Origin: Symbiobacterium sp040797425
Lineage (GTDB): Bacteria; Bacillota; Sulfobacillia; Symbiobacteriales; Symbiobacteriaceae
Length of the DNA: 64,000 bases
Direction: 5' to 3'
Assembly (NCBI RefSeq): GCF_040797425.1
Contig: NZ_JBFNEH010000013.1
Coordinates: 1 to 64,000, forward strand
Part shown: one piece after another, positions 8,554 to 18,442 of the stretch
How the letters are laid out: every line of letters starts with the position of its first letter
Position numbering within the stretch: the stretch's first letter is position 1
Position numbers and translations under genes: made by a program
The notes under the pieces: generated by a model
Told to the model about the DNA's origin: nothing
The model's input: only the letters and a program-made list of their open reading frames with translations
The model's database searches: none

Positions 8554-9732
8554 ATGCGTGAAGCAGTGATCGTGGCGGCCGCCCGCACCCCCATCGGCAG
8601 CTTCGGCGGGTCGCTGTCCACCCTCAAGGGGCACGAGCTCGGCACCGTCGTCATCGCCGAGGTGCTGCGCCGGGCCGGCATTACGGGCGACCAGGTGGAC
8701 GAGGTCATCATCGGCCAGGTGCTGGAGGCCGGCGAGGGGCAGCACCCCGCCCGCATTGCCAGCCTGAAGGCCGGCATCCCCTACACGGTGCCGGTGACGG
8801 CCGTGAACAAGGTCTGCGGCTCCGGCCTGAAGGCGGTGGCGCTGGCCGCCCAGGCGATCATGGTCGGCGACGCGGACGTGGTGGTGGCCGGCGGCCAGGA
8901 GTCGATGTCGAGCGCGCCCTACCTGGTGCCCCGGGCCCGGTTCGGCTACCGGATGGGCCACGGCCAGCTGGTGGACTCGATGATTGAAGACGCCCTCACC
9001 TGCGGCTGGGAGCACGTCCACATGGGCCTCACGGCCGAGAACATCGCCGAGCAGTTCGGCATCACCCGGGAGGACCAGGACGCCTTCGCCGCCGCCTCCC
9101 AGCAGAAGGCCGAAGCGGCCATCAAGTCCGGCCGGTTCAAGGATGAGATCGTCCCGGTGGTCGTGCACGGGCGCAAGGGCGACACGGTGGTCGACACCGA
9201 CGAGCACCCGCGGTTCGGCACCACGGTGGAGGTGCTGGCCAAGCTCCGCCCGGCCTTCAAGGAGGGCGGTACCGTCACGGCCGGCAACGCCTCCGGCATC
9301 AACGACGGCGCCGCGGCGGTGGTGGTGATGTCGGCCGAGAAGGCGGCCTCCCTGGGGCTCAAGCCCATGGCCGTCATCCGCAGCTACGCCACCGCCGGCG
9401 TGGAGCCCCGCATCATGGGCACCGGCCCCATCCCGGCTACCCGGAAGGCCCTGGCGCGAGCCGGTCTCACCGTCGACCAGCTGGACCTGATCGAGGCCAA
9501 TGAGGCCTTCGCGGCCCAGGCGGTGGCCGTGCTCCGCGGGCTTGAGCTGGACCCGAACCGGGTGAACGTCAACGGCGGCGCCATCGCCCTGGGCCATCCC
9601 GTAGGGGCCTCCGGCGCCCGCATCCTGGTGACGCTGCTCTACGAAATGCAGAAGCGGCAGAGCCACTACGGACTGGCGACTCTCTGCATCGGCGGCGGCC
9701 AGGGCATCGCCATGGTGGTCGAGCGGGCCTGA
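8554..9732 (+). CDS. Acetyl-CoA C-acyltransferase (thiolase)
   Basis: A 392-residue thiolase of normal family length. The nucleophilic Cys88 is in KVCGSGLKA, NEAFAAQ carries the conserved Asn-Glu, His348 is in GHPVGASGAR, and the second catalytic Cys378 is in CIGGGQG. The gggaggtg Shine-Dalgarno lies 7-8 bp before the ATG. It cleaves 3-oxoacyl-CoA with CoA (or runs in reverse). With the upstream dehydrogenase and downstream CoA ligase it completes a short beta-oxidation-like sequence. Confidence 0.92.
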   Translation: MREAVIVAAARTPIGSFGGSLSTLKGHELGTVVIAEVLRRAGITGDQVDEVIIGQVLEAGEGQHPARIASLKAGIPYTVPVTAVNKVCGSGLKAVALAAQAIMVGDADVVVAGGQESMSSAPYLVPRARFGYRMGHGQLVDSMIEDALTCGWEHVHMGLTAENIAEQFGITREDQDAFAAASQQKAEAAIKSGRFKDEIVPVVVHGRKGDTVVDTDEHPRFGTTVEVLAKLRPAFKEGGTVTAGNASGINDGAAAVVVMSAEKAASLGLKPMAVIRSYATAGVEPRIMGTGPIPATRKALARAGLTVDQLDLIEANEAFAAQAVAVLRGLELDPNRVNVNGGAIALGHPVGASGARILVTLLYEMQKRQSHYGLATLCIGGGQGIAMVVERA

Positions 9733-9784
9733 CCAGTCCGCCTTCACTCACCTTCCACTACATCAAGGATAGGGGGAAAGAGAC

Positions 9785-11071
9785 GTGAGACGTTGGTTCG
9801 CTGCGCTCCTCGCCTGCACGCTGTCCCTGGCCCTCATCGTCGGCTGCTCGGCGCCGCCTGAGACCGAGTCGCCGGCCCAGACCTCCGGCCAGACCTCCAG
9901 CCAGAGCTCGGGGCAGTCGGCCGGGCAGTCCGAGACCACGCAGCCCAAGCGCGAGGTCCAGGGCGTCACCGACACCACCGTCAAGGTCGGCGGCTTCGCC
10001 GCCCAGTCCGGCCCCGTGGCTCCCATCGGCATCTCGGTGCGTAAGGGCTTCGAAGCCTACATCAAGTACGTGAACGACCAGGGCGGCGTGCACGGCCGCA
10101 AGATCGACATCGTGAACATCATCGACGACCAGTTCGACGGCGCCAAGGCGCTGGCGGCCGCGAAGCAGCTGGTGGAGTCGGACAAGGTCTTCGCCCTGGC
10201 CCCCATCCTGGGCACCGCCGGCTTCATGGCCAGCTACGACTACTTCGTGGAGAAGAAGATCCCCGTCATCTACCCGATGACCGGCGTGGAGCAGACCGCC
10301 CACCCGCCGCAGGAGAACATCTTCGCCGTCCAGCCCAACAACTACGACGAGGCGAAGATCCTCACCCAGTACCTGGTGGACGAGCTCGGCCTGAAGAAGA
10401 TCGCCGTGCTCTGGCAGAACAGCGACATGGGCGAGCAGGGCCTCAAGGGCGTGAAGGACTACATCGGCGAGCTCGGGGCTGAGCTGGTCTACGACGCCCC
10501 GCACGACGCCGGGTCGGTCGACTTCACCACCCCGGTGCTGAACCTGAAGCAGAAGGGCGCCGAGGGCGTCGTGATCATGACCACGCTGGCCGAGACCATC
10601 GGCATCGTGAAGGAGATGTACAAGCAGGGCGTCACCGCCGTGCCCATCACCTCCTACGTGAACGCCGACCCGGTGAACGTGCCGGCCCTGGCGGGCGAGG
10701 CGGCGGTCGGCCTCTACGCCGGCGGCTGGGTGCCGGTGGCCGACCCGAACGACCCCAACATCCAGAAGTTCTGGGAGATCTACGGTAAGTACAACAACGG
10801 CGAGCTGCCTGACGCCTACGGCACCGCCGGCTTCATCGCCGCCGAGCTGCTGGTGAAGGGCCTCGAGGACGCCGGCCCCGACCTCACCTACGAGAGCTTC
10901 ATCCAGGCGCTCGAGAACCTGAACGACTGGAGCGGCATCATGGCCAAGAACCTCACCTACGGCCCCGGCGAGCGGGCGGGCGTCAAGGCCTTCTACCTGA
11001 ACAAGGTCGTCGAGCAGGACGGCAACATCGTGATGGTGCAGGTGAACCAGGAGCCGTACCGCCTGCGGTAG
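9785..11071 (+). CDS. livJ: Branched-chain-amino-acid-type ABC transporter substrate-binding lipoprotein
   Basis: A 428-residue protein starting with a lipoprotein signal (ALLACTLSLALIVGCS) and a Ser/Gln/Thr-rich linker. The mature part has the periplasmic-binding type I fold of LivJ-like proteins (VKVGGFAAQSGPVAPIG, FEAYIKYVNDQGGVHG, IDIVNIIDDQFDGAKA). The GTG start follows agggggaaag. LivJ relatives often bind carboxylates or aromatic acids rather than amino acids, and the CoA-ligase/thiolase context favours such a ligand here (inference). Confidence 0.88.
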   Translation: MRRWFAALLACTLSLALIVGCSAPPETESPAQTSGQTSSQSSGQSAGQSETTQPKREVQGVTDTTVKVGGFAAQSGPVAPIGISVRKGFEAYIKYVNDQGGVHGRKIDIVNIIDDQFDGAKALAAAKQLVESDKVFALAPILGTAGFMASYDYFVEKKIPVIYPMTGVEQTAHPPQENIFAVQPNNYDEAKILTQYLVDELGLKKIAVLWQNSDMGEQGLKGVKDYIGELGAELVYDAPHDAGSVDFTTPVLNLKQKGAEGVVIMTTLAETIGIVKEMYKQGVTAVPITSYVNADPVNVPALAGEAAVGLYAGGWVPVADPNDPNIQKFWEIYGKYNNGELPDAYGTAGFIAAELLVKGLEDAGPDLTYESFIQALENLNDWSGIMAKNLTYGPGERAGVKAFYLNKVVEQDGNIVMVQVNQEPYRLR

Positions 11072-11139
11072 CCGCAGGCCCAACGGCTGCGGTCGCTGCG
11101 GCCCCTTGCACCGCAACCGATCCCGGACAGAGACGCAGG

Positions 11140-11178
11140 CCGGGGAGGGAGGCGGGGCCTCCCCCCTCCCTCCCCCGG
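11140..11178 (+). terminator. GC-rich hairpin between binding protein and permease genes
   Basis: CCGGGGAGGGAGG pairs with a CCTCCCTCCCC-type sequence on the 3' side, just before the livH ribosome-binding site. There is no T-run. Such hairpins usually give partial termination or 3' protection, so that the binding protein is made in excess over the membrane subunits. Confidence 0.5.
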
Positions 11179-11195
11179 TATAGGAGGGCGATTCT

Positions 11196-12065
11196 GTGAT
11201 CCTCGCCCAGCAGATCATCAGCGGCCTCGCCACGGGTTCGCTCTACGCCCTGGCCGCCCTGGGCCTGGTGCTGATCTTCAAGACAACCGACGTGGTCAAT
11301 TTCGCCCAGGGCGAGATGGCCATGTTCGGCACCTTCATCATGTTCACCCTGCTGAAGACCGCCGGCCTCCCGTACTGGGGCGCCTTCGTCCTGGCCCTGG
11401 CCTTTGCCTTCCTGATGGGTGCGGCCATCGAGCGGGTGGTCCTCCGCCCGCTGGCCCATGCTCCCCTCATCAGCGTGCTGATCGCGACGCTGGGGCTCAT
11501 GCAGATCATCAACGGCGTGGCCGGCTGGATCTGGGGCTATCAGGCCAAGGCGTTCCCGACGGCGGTCAGCGGGAGCCCCATCATGCTCGGAAGCCTCGTC
11601 ATCACCCTGCCGGACCTGGTCAACTTCGTCGTCAGCCTCGTGGTCATGACCGGCTTCTTCCTCCTGTTCCGGTTCACCAAGCTGGGCGTCGCCATGCGGG
11701 CGGTGGCGGAAAACCGGGTGGCGGCCCGCCTGATGGGCATCCCCACGGACCGCATCCTCTCGCTGACGTGGGGCCTGGGCGGCGTCCTGGCGGCCACGGC
11801 CGGCATCCTGATCGCTCCGGTGACGAACCTGGACATCAACATGATGTCCGAGATGCAGATCAAGGCCTTTACCGCCGCGGTCCTGGGCGGCTTCACCTCC
11901 CTCCCCGGCGCCGTGGTGGGCGGCCTCACGCTCGGCGTGCTGGAGAACGTGGTCGGCCAGTTCGTCCCGCAGCTGAAAACCCCCTTTGCTTTCGGCCTCA
12001 TCGTGCTGGTGCTCGTGATCAAGCCCACCGGCCTGATGGGGACCGTCCAGCGAAAGAAGGTGTAG
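11196..12065 (+). CDS. livH: Liv-type ABC transporter permease (LivH)
   Basis: A 289-residue hydrophobic protein with about eight membrane segments. It opens with QQIISGLATGSLYALAALG and ends with the family's IVLVLVIKPTGLMG. The cytoplasmic coupling region GVAMRAVAENRVAARLMG is typical of LivH. The GTG start has aggagggcg upstream. It pairs with the LivM-like subunit that begins 4 bp after its stop codon. Confidence 0.92.
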   Translation: MILAQQIISGLATGSLYALAALGLVLIFKTTDVVNFAQGEMAMFGTFIMFTLLKTAGLPYWGAFVLALAFAFLMGAAIERVVLRPLAHAPLISVLIATLGLMQIINGVAGWIWGYQAKAFPTAVSGSPIMLGSLVITLPDLVNFVVSLVVMTGFFLLFRFTKLGVAMRAVAENRVAARLMGIPTDRILSLTWGLGGVLAATAGILIAPVTNLDINMMSEMQIKAFTAAVLGGFTSLPGAVVGGLTLGVLENVVGQFVPQLKTPFAFGLIVLVLVIKPTGLMGTVQRKKV

Positions 12066-12068
12066 CCC

Positions 12069-13097
12069 ATGGGCAAGAAGCTGCTCACCCTCCTGGGCGT
12101 CGCGGCCCTGCTGGCGCTACCCTACGCGCTGCCTGACGAGTGGTCGTGGCTGGTCCTCCTGCTCAACCGGGCCCTGATCCTGGCCATCGCGGCCATCGGC
12201 CTCAACCTGCTCACCGGCTTCGCCGGGCAGATCTCCATCGGCCACGCGGCCTTCATCGCCATCGGCGCCTTCAGCAGCTACGGGCTCACGGCCCTGGTCG
12301 GCATTCCGTTCTGGGGCGCCCTGCCGCTGGCGGGCCTCATCAGCGCCGCCGTGGGCTACGCCCTGGGCTTCCCGGCCCTTCGGCTGCAGGGCCACTACCT
12401 GGCCATCGCCACGCTGGGCTTCGGCGTGGCCGTGCCCCAGATCCTGAACATCTGGAAGGGGCTCTCGGGTGGCTGGACCGGCGTGAAGCCCGCCGCCCCC
12501 TACCTCTACGGCCTCTACTTCAAGGAGGACCGCCCCTACTACTACCTGATCCTGATCGCTCTGGCCATCCTCACCTGGGCGGCCCTGAACATCGCCAAGC
12601 GGCGCACCGGGCGGGCCTTCATCGCCCTCCGGGACAGCAGCGTGGCGGCGCAGGCGATGGGCATCAGCCTGGCCCAGTACAAGACCACGGCCTTCGCCCT
12701 CTCCGCCTTCTACGCCGGCATCGCCGGCAGCCTCTGGGCCCACATGATGAACTACATCGCCCCCCACGACTTCAACCTGGGGCTGTCGATGGAGCTGTTC
12801 ACCATCATCGTCCTGGGCGGCCTGGCCTCGGTGCCGGGCTCGATCGTGGGCTCGCTGTTCATGTCTCTCCTGCCCAAGGTGGTGGAGAAGATCTCCCTGG
12901 CCCTGCAGCGCTCGGGAGCCTTCGACCACTCCCCGTTCCTCATGAACGTCTTCAAGAACCTGAATCAGGTGCTGACGGGCGTCATCCTGGTCCTGGTCGT
13001 GCTCTACCTGCCCCTGGGGCTGGTGGACCTGTGGCGGAAGCTCAAGCACTGGTGGGCCGGGCGCCAGCGCCCTGCCGCCGCCGGGGAGGTGAAGTAG
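12069..13097 (+). CDS. livM: Liv-type ABC transporter permease (LivM)
   Basis: A 342-residue permease. The motifs LNLLTGFAGQISIGHAAF near residue 45 and GRAFIALRDSSVAAQAMG near 180 are hallmarks of LivM. Several membrane helices follow, with a charged C-terminal tail. It lies in a tight operon, 3 bp after livH and immediately before livG. It forms the second half of the transmembrane channel. Confidence 0.92.
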   Translation: MGKKLLTLLGVAALLALPYALPDEWSWLVLLLNRALILAIAAIGLNLLTGFAGQISIGHAAFIAIGAFSSYGLTALVGIPFWGALPLAGLISAAVGYALGFPALRLQGHYLAIATLGFGVAVPQILNIWKGLSGGWTGVKPAAPYLYGLYFKEDRPYYYLILIALAILTWAALNIAKRRTGRAFIALRDSSVAAQAMGISLAQYKTTAFALSAFYAGIAGSLWAHMMNYIAPHDFNLGLSMELFTIIVLGGLASVPGSIVGSLFMSLLPKVVEKISLALQRSGAFDHSPFLMNVFKNLNQVLTGVILVLVVLYLPLGLVDLWRKLKHWWAGRQRPAAAGEVK

Positions 13098-13875
13098 GTG
13101 GCGCTGCTGGAGCTGAAGCAGGTGACGATGCGCTTCGGCGGCATCGTCGCCGTGGACCGGCTGGACCTCTCGGTGGAGGAAGGCAGCATCCACGGCCTCA
13201 TCGGCCCCAACGGGGCCGGCAAGTCCACCGTCTTCAACCTCATCAGCCGCTTCTACGACCCGGCGGAAGGCCGCATCGTCTTCGCCGGGAAGGACCTGCT
13301 GCGCGTGGCTCCGCACGACGTGATCCGGCACGGCATCGCCCGGACCTTCCAAAACGTGGAGCTGTTCCGCGGCCTCACGGTGCTGGGCAACCTCCTGGTC
13401 GGCCAGCACAGCCGCTTCCGCTACGGGCTGATCGCCTCGGCGCTGGGCAACCTCGTGCCCGCCGTCCGGCGGGAGGAGCAGGAGGCCCAGGAGCGGGCCC
13501 TGGAGGTGCTCGACTTCCTCGGCATCGCCGCCTACAAGGACGCCTACCCGCAGTTCCTCCCCTACGGCATCCAGAAGCGGGTGGAGTTCGGCCGGGCGCT
13601 GGTTTCGCAGCCGCGGCTCCTGCTCCTGGACGAGCCGGCCGCGGGCATGAACCCGCAGGAGACGCAGGAGCTGGCGGAGCTCATCCGGCAGGTGCGGGAC
13701 CGGTACAAGGCCACGGTGCTCCTGGTGGAGCACGACATGAGCCTGGTGATGCGCATCTGCGAGCGGATCACGGTGATGGACTTCGGCAAGAAGATCGCCG
13801 AGGGCACCCCGGCCGAGGTGCAGTCCGACCCGGCGGTGATCCGGGCCTACCTGGGCGAGGAGGAGGGTGCGGCCA

Positions 13876-13883
<8 letters not shown>
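13098..13883 (+). CDS. livG: Liv-type ABC transporter ATPase (LivG)
   Basis: A 261-residue ATP-binding subunit. Walker A is GPNGAGKST (about residues 36-44) and Walker B is LLLLDEPAAGMNP. The signature region reads LPYGIQKRVEFGRAL in place of LSGGQ, the usual variant for LivG. The H-loop is LLVEHDM. The GTG start follows directly on the livM stop with ggggaggtg as the ribosome-binding site. It overlaps the next gene by 8 bp, which indicates translational coupling. Confidence 0.93.
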
Positions 13884-14580
<697 letters not shown>

Positions 14581-14643
14581 CTCTGATTCTCGGTCAGATT
14601 CAACCAGTCGGAACCCCGTGCCACCTGAAGGAGGCAATATCCC

Positions 14644-16149
14644 ATGCTGAACACAGTCGGCGACTGGCTGGGGCGTCGGGCCATCCACACTCCCTTTAGG
14701 GAGGGTCTGGTGGTGATGCCGGGTGCGCAGCGGACCGGGCTCGGGAATCCGGGGGGCCAGCCGCTGCGGCTCACGTACGACCAGTGGAACCGCATGGCCA
14801 ACCAGATGGCCCACTTCCTCTACCAGAAGGGCGTGCGCAAGGGCGACCGGGTCGCCGTGCTCTCGCAGAACTGCCTCGAGATGCTGAACCTGCTCTTCGC
14901 CTGCGGCAAGCTTGGGGCCATCTTCGTTCCCTACAACTGGCGGCTCACGGTGGCGGAACTGCGGCCCCTGGTGGCCGACACCGACCCGAAGCTCTTCTTC
15001 TACGGCCCCCACTTCAAGGAGACGACGGCCGAGCTGAAGCCGCCGAACTCGGTGGGGCTGGCGGAGGTGGACTTCAGCCAGTACCCGGAGTCCAACCCGC
15101 CGATGCCCGACCTTGATCTGGAAGACCCCTGGATGATCCTCTACACCGGCGGCACCACCGGCAAGTCCAAGGGTGCGGTGCTGAGCCACCGGGCGGTGCT
15201 CTGGAACGCCTGGAACACCATCTCGGGCTGGACGCTCTCGCCCGATGACCGGGTGCCCATCCTCACGCCGTTCTTCCACACCGGCGGCCTGAACGTCTTC
15301 ACCACGCCGCTGGTGGAGCTGGGGGCCTGCTCGATCCTGATGGGCCCCTTCGACCCGGGCGAGCTCCTGGATGTCGTGACCAACGAACGGCTCACGGTCA
15401 TCTTCATGGTGCCGACGATGTTCAAGATGGTCATGGACCATCCCAAGTTCGCCGAGACCGACTTCAGCCGGGTGCGCTTCCTCATCTCGGGCGGCGCCGC
15501 CTGCCCGGAGCCGGTGCAGCTGGCCTACCGGGCGAAGGGCTGCCAGTTCAAGATCGGCTACGGCCTCACCGAGGCGGGCCCGAACACCTTCGGCATGCCT
15601 GACCACCGTTCGTGGGAGAAGCCCGGCTCCGTAGGCTTCCCCCTCCCCCACATCCAGCTGCGCATCGTGGCGGAGGACGGCCACCTCTGCGGGCCCAACG
15701 AGGTGGGCGAGCTGCTGGTGAAGGGCGGTCACGTCTTCTCGGGCTACTGGCGGAACCCGGAGGCGACGGCGGAGGCGCTGCAGGACGGCTGGCTCCACAC
15801 CGGCGACCTGGCCCGGCAGGACGACGAGGGCTTCTACTACATCGTGGGCCGGAAGAAGGAGATGTTCATCTCGGGCGGTGAGAACGTCTACCCGCTGGAG
15901 GTGGAGGACGCGATCTACCAGCACCCCGCCGTGGCGGAGTGCGCCGTGGTGGGCGTCCCGGACCCGAAGTGGGGCGAGGTGGGCAAGGCGTATGTGGTGC
16001 TGAAGCCCGGCATGAGCCTCACGGCGGAGGAGCTCATCGAGCACTGCCGGGGGTTGCTGGCGAAGTACAAGATCCCGAAGCAGGTGGAGTTCCGGACGGA
16101 ACTGCCGAAGAGTGCGGCGGGGAAGATATTGAAGCGGGAACTGAAGTAG
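14644..16149 (+). CDS. AMP-dependent acyl-CoA synthetase (acid:CoA ligase)
   Basis: A 501-residue ANL-superfamily ligase of normal length. The ATP-binding loop is YTGGTTGKSKGA, the A5 region GYGLTEAGP, the A7 region HTGDLA followed by a DDEGFYYIVGRKKE hinge, and the A10 catalytic lysine lies in KSAAGKILKREL at the C-terminus. It activates a carboxylic acid to its CoA thioester. As the last gene of the operon, directly behind a Liv-type uptake system, it probably activates the imported acid. The chain-length class cannot be read from the sequence. Confidence 0.9.
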   Translation: MLNTVGDWLGRRAIHTPFREGLVVMPGAQRTGLGNPGGQPLRLTYDQWNRMANQMAHFLYQKGVRKGDRVAVLSQNCLEMLNLLFACGKLGAIFVPYNWRLTVAELRPLVADTDPKLFFYGPHFKETTAELKPPNSVGLAEVDFSQYPESNPPMPDLDLEDPWMILYTGGTTGKSKGAVLSHRAVLWNAWNTISGWTLSPDDRVPILTPFFHTGGLNVFTTPLVELGACSILMGPFDPGELLDVVTNERLTVIFMVPTMFKMVMDHPKFAETDFSRVRFLISGGAACPEPVQLAYRAKGCQFKIGYGLTEAGPNTFGMPDHRSWEKPGSVGFPLPHIQLRIVAEDGHLCGPNEVGELLVKGGHVFSGYWRNPEATAEALQDGWLHTGDLARQDDEGFYYIVGRKKEMFISGGENVYPLEVEDAIYQHPAVAECAVVGVPDPKWGEVGKAYVVLKPGMSLTAEELIEHCRGLLAKYKIPKQVEFRTELPKSAAGKILKRELK

Positions 16150-16150
16150 G

Positions 16151-16196
16151 GTATGGGAAAGCGGGACCTCGGGAGCGAGGTTCCGCTTTGCCATAC
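16151..16196. terminator. Bidirectional terminator between convergent operons
   Basis: An extended hairpin in which GTATGG and AAAGCGGGACCTCG pair with CGAGGTTCCGCTTT and CCATAC across a GGAG loop. It lies between the ligase stop (16149) and the stop of the convergent FAD oxidoreductase gene (16198), so it can serve both operons. Confidence 0.8.
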
Positions 16197-16197
16197 T

Positions 16198-18414
16198 TCA
16201 AGTCGGGTAGGCCCTGACCTCGAAGATCTCCACCGCCGGCCAGCCCCAGGTGGCCAACGTTTCGATGCGGAGGGCGTCCGTCTTTACCGCGGGGAAGGTG
16301 ATCCGGTTCAGCCGCTGGTAGTTCCCGGACACAGCCGCAACTTCGACCCACTCCCCGCCGACCCGGACCAGGATCCGATAATCGCGCACGATCTCCGGAA
16401 TCGCGTCGTGTCCGGTGGGGACCAGGTTGTTGTACTGGCGGTTCGGGTCGGAGTTGAACTGGATCTCCACCCTCCCCACCTGCACAGGCTCCGCCCAGTT
16501 CAACTGGAGCCACTGGTGCTGCCCATCCTCCGAGAGCCAGCTGTTGGCGCCGCCGTACGGACGCGAGTACCCGTTCACCACGTTGGCCGGGTCGTAAATC
16601 ACCTGGGCGGGACTGACCCGGAAGCACGGGATTCCATCCCGGACCCACGGCCAGAACGAGTCCCCGTTCCAGTTGCCCTCGTACCCGCTCTCGTGGTTGC
16701 CGGCCAGCCGTGCGAACAGAACGCCGGTGAGTTTCGTGCGGCCGGTGACTAACCGGATCTCCGGATTCGGCTTCAGCCACAGGTACACGCCGCCGTCCGG
16801 ACCTGGCTCGAAACCGCCGCAGTCGACCCGAATCCAGTGCTCCCCGCCGGGCACCTGCACGGAGACTGCCCGGTCGAAGCGCTTGGGCAGGTAGTTCTCA
16901 GGCCTGTTCCCCCGCCACAGTTCCACCCGCAGGGTGGTCTCCCGGTCTGCGCGAACCAGCAGGTCCACAGCGTCCAGCCGCCTGGAAAGCGGCAGGCGCA
17001 GGTAGTGATCCTCAGCGAGAGGCCGCTCGCCCAAGGGCTCGGCCATAAGCAGGTCCCGGGTGCTCGAGGCCTGAATGGAGGTCGCAGACCGGGCCAGGTC
17101 CTCCGGGTCCTCGTTGCGAACCCCCACCACCCACTGCGCATCGCGCAGGAGCAACTGCTGGAGCTCCTTGATGTGATGCTGTGCAACCCCGCGCGGTGTG
17201 GTGCCATACTTGACGGCCAGGGCCGCCGCGGTTCCGACCGCCTGCCCCCCTACGGCACAGGTTCCCTGCACTCTCGCAGTGCCAAGGGCGACATGGCTCA
17301 CGCTGATGCAGCGTCCTGCAAACATCAGGTTCCTCACATTGCGGGAGTAGTAGCATCGGAACGGAATCGTGTAGGGACCGTCCGTATGCCAGTGCCGGGA
17401 TCCCTCGCCGATGTCGTCGTAAAACCCCGTGGGCGGGTGGATATCAATCGACCAGCCGCCATATGCGACCCGATCCGGGTGCATTCGCTGCTCGACAATG
17501 TCTTGCTCAACCAGCACGTAATCGCCCAGGAAGCGCCTGGACTCGCGCTTTCCGGGAATGCTGGCGACCCACTCCAGTTGGAGGTTCTCGACGCCGGGGA
17601 ACTTCCCGCTGTTCTTGATGTAGTCCCACACCCCGTAGACGATGGCCAGCAGCTCCTGCCGGATCTCCTCGGAATCGTGGATCGTGTTCAGGTGACCACC
17701 ATACTCGATCCACCACCACAGGCACCGGCTTTCGGCAGGGTTCACCCGCTGCACAATTTTCGGCGCAGTCCCGTCCGTGAACCGGCGGGCAAAGGCCGGG
17801 GGGCGGAACGTCACCGGATAGCCTGCATCCCGGGTGTTGAACATGATCGTACTGCCCATGGTGAGATTGTCGGCCTGTTCCGGCGCCCAGGTCTCGCCGT
17901 ACTGGTCCCGGGACTCCCGCCCCATGGTCCAGTCAGCGCCCGCCAGAGCCCCCACGGTGCCGTCGCCCGAGGCGTCCACGAAGATCTTCCCGGTGAAGCG
18001 GAAGGACCGTTCCGTCATGTTCTGGCGCCCGACCACCGCCCGAATGGCCTTCTCACTGCCTGGCTCCATCTCGACGTCATGAACCAGGGTGTTGAAGAAG
18101 ACTTTCAGGTTGGGCTCCTTGGCCACCGCATCGAGCAGCACGGTGTCCCATACGTGTGCGTTGCCGTCCTGGTTGCGCCAGCGGTTCTCCAGCAGAAGCT
18201 CCTCAAGAATCCCACCTTCGCGCCCATAGCGGACGTTCCGGCCGCCCATGGCCCCCATGACCCACACACGGATCTCAGAGCTGGCGTTTCCGCCCAGCAC
18301 CGGACGGTCAGTGACCAGGGCGACCTGCACCCCGTGCCGGGCCGCCGCAAGTGCGGCGCAGACGCCGGCCATGCCACCACCCACGACGATTACGTCAGCG
18401 AGTACCTCTTCCAC
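16198..18414 (-). CDS. FAD-dependent oxidoreductase with C-terminal discoidin-like domain
   Basis: A 738-residue protein. The N-terminus has the Rossmann FAD motif VIVVGGGMAGVCAALAAA, and the conserved KIFVDASGDGTVGALAGAD segment (about 160-180) places it in the FAD_oxidored family. From about residue 590 to the end it has an F5/8-type (discoidin-like) beta domain (VNGYSRPYGGANSWLS, QWLQLNWAEPVQVGRVEI, ALRIETLATWGW). The GTG start at 18414 is preferred over an in-frame ATG at 18489, since it has gggggtgac upstream and avoids overlapping the previous gene. Distal gene of the minus-strand sugar-acid operon. It may oxidise a sugar or polyol; the electron acceptor is unknown. No signal peptide is seen, so the discoidin domain is presumably cytoplasmic. 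Confidence 0.83.
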   Translation of the reverse strand: MEEVLADVIVVGGGMAGVCAALAAARHGVQVALVTDRPVLGGNASSEIRVWVMGAMGGRNVRYGREGGILEELLLENRWRNQDGNAHVWDTVLLDAVAKEPNLKVFFNTLVHDVEMEPGSEKAIRAVVGRQNMTERSFRFTGKIFVDASGDGTVGALAGADWTMGRESRDQYGETWAPEQADNLTMGSTIMFNTRDAGYPVTFRPPAFARRFTDGTAPKIVQRVNPAESRCLWWWIEYGGHLNTIHDSEEIRQELLAIVYGVWDYIKNSGKFPGVENLQLEWVASIPGKRESRRFLGDYVLVEQDIVEQRMHPDRVAYGGWSIDIHPPTGFYDDIGEGSRHWHTDGPYTIPFRCYYSRNVRNLMFAGRCISVSHVALGTARVQGTCAVGGQAVGTAAALAVKYGTTPRGVAQHHIKELQQLLLRDAQWVVGVRNEDPEDLARSATSIQASSTRDLLMAEPLGERPLAEDHYLRLPLSRRLDAVDLLVRADRETTLRVELWRGNRPENYLPKRFDRAVSVQVPGGEHWIRVDCGGFEPGPDGGVYLWLKPNPEIRLVTGRTKLTGVLFARLAGNHESGYEGNWNGDSFWPWVRDGIPCFRVSPAQVIYDPANVVNGYSRPYGGANSWLSEDGQHQWLQLNWAEPVQVGRVEIQFNSDPNRQYNNLVPTGHDAIPEIVRDYRILVRVGGEWVEVAAVSGNYQRLNRITFPAVKTDALRIETLATWGWPAVEIFEVRAYPT

Positions 18415-18442
18415 GGTGTCACCCCCGACAGAGCCAGAACCG

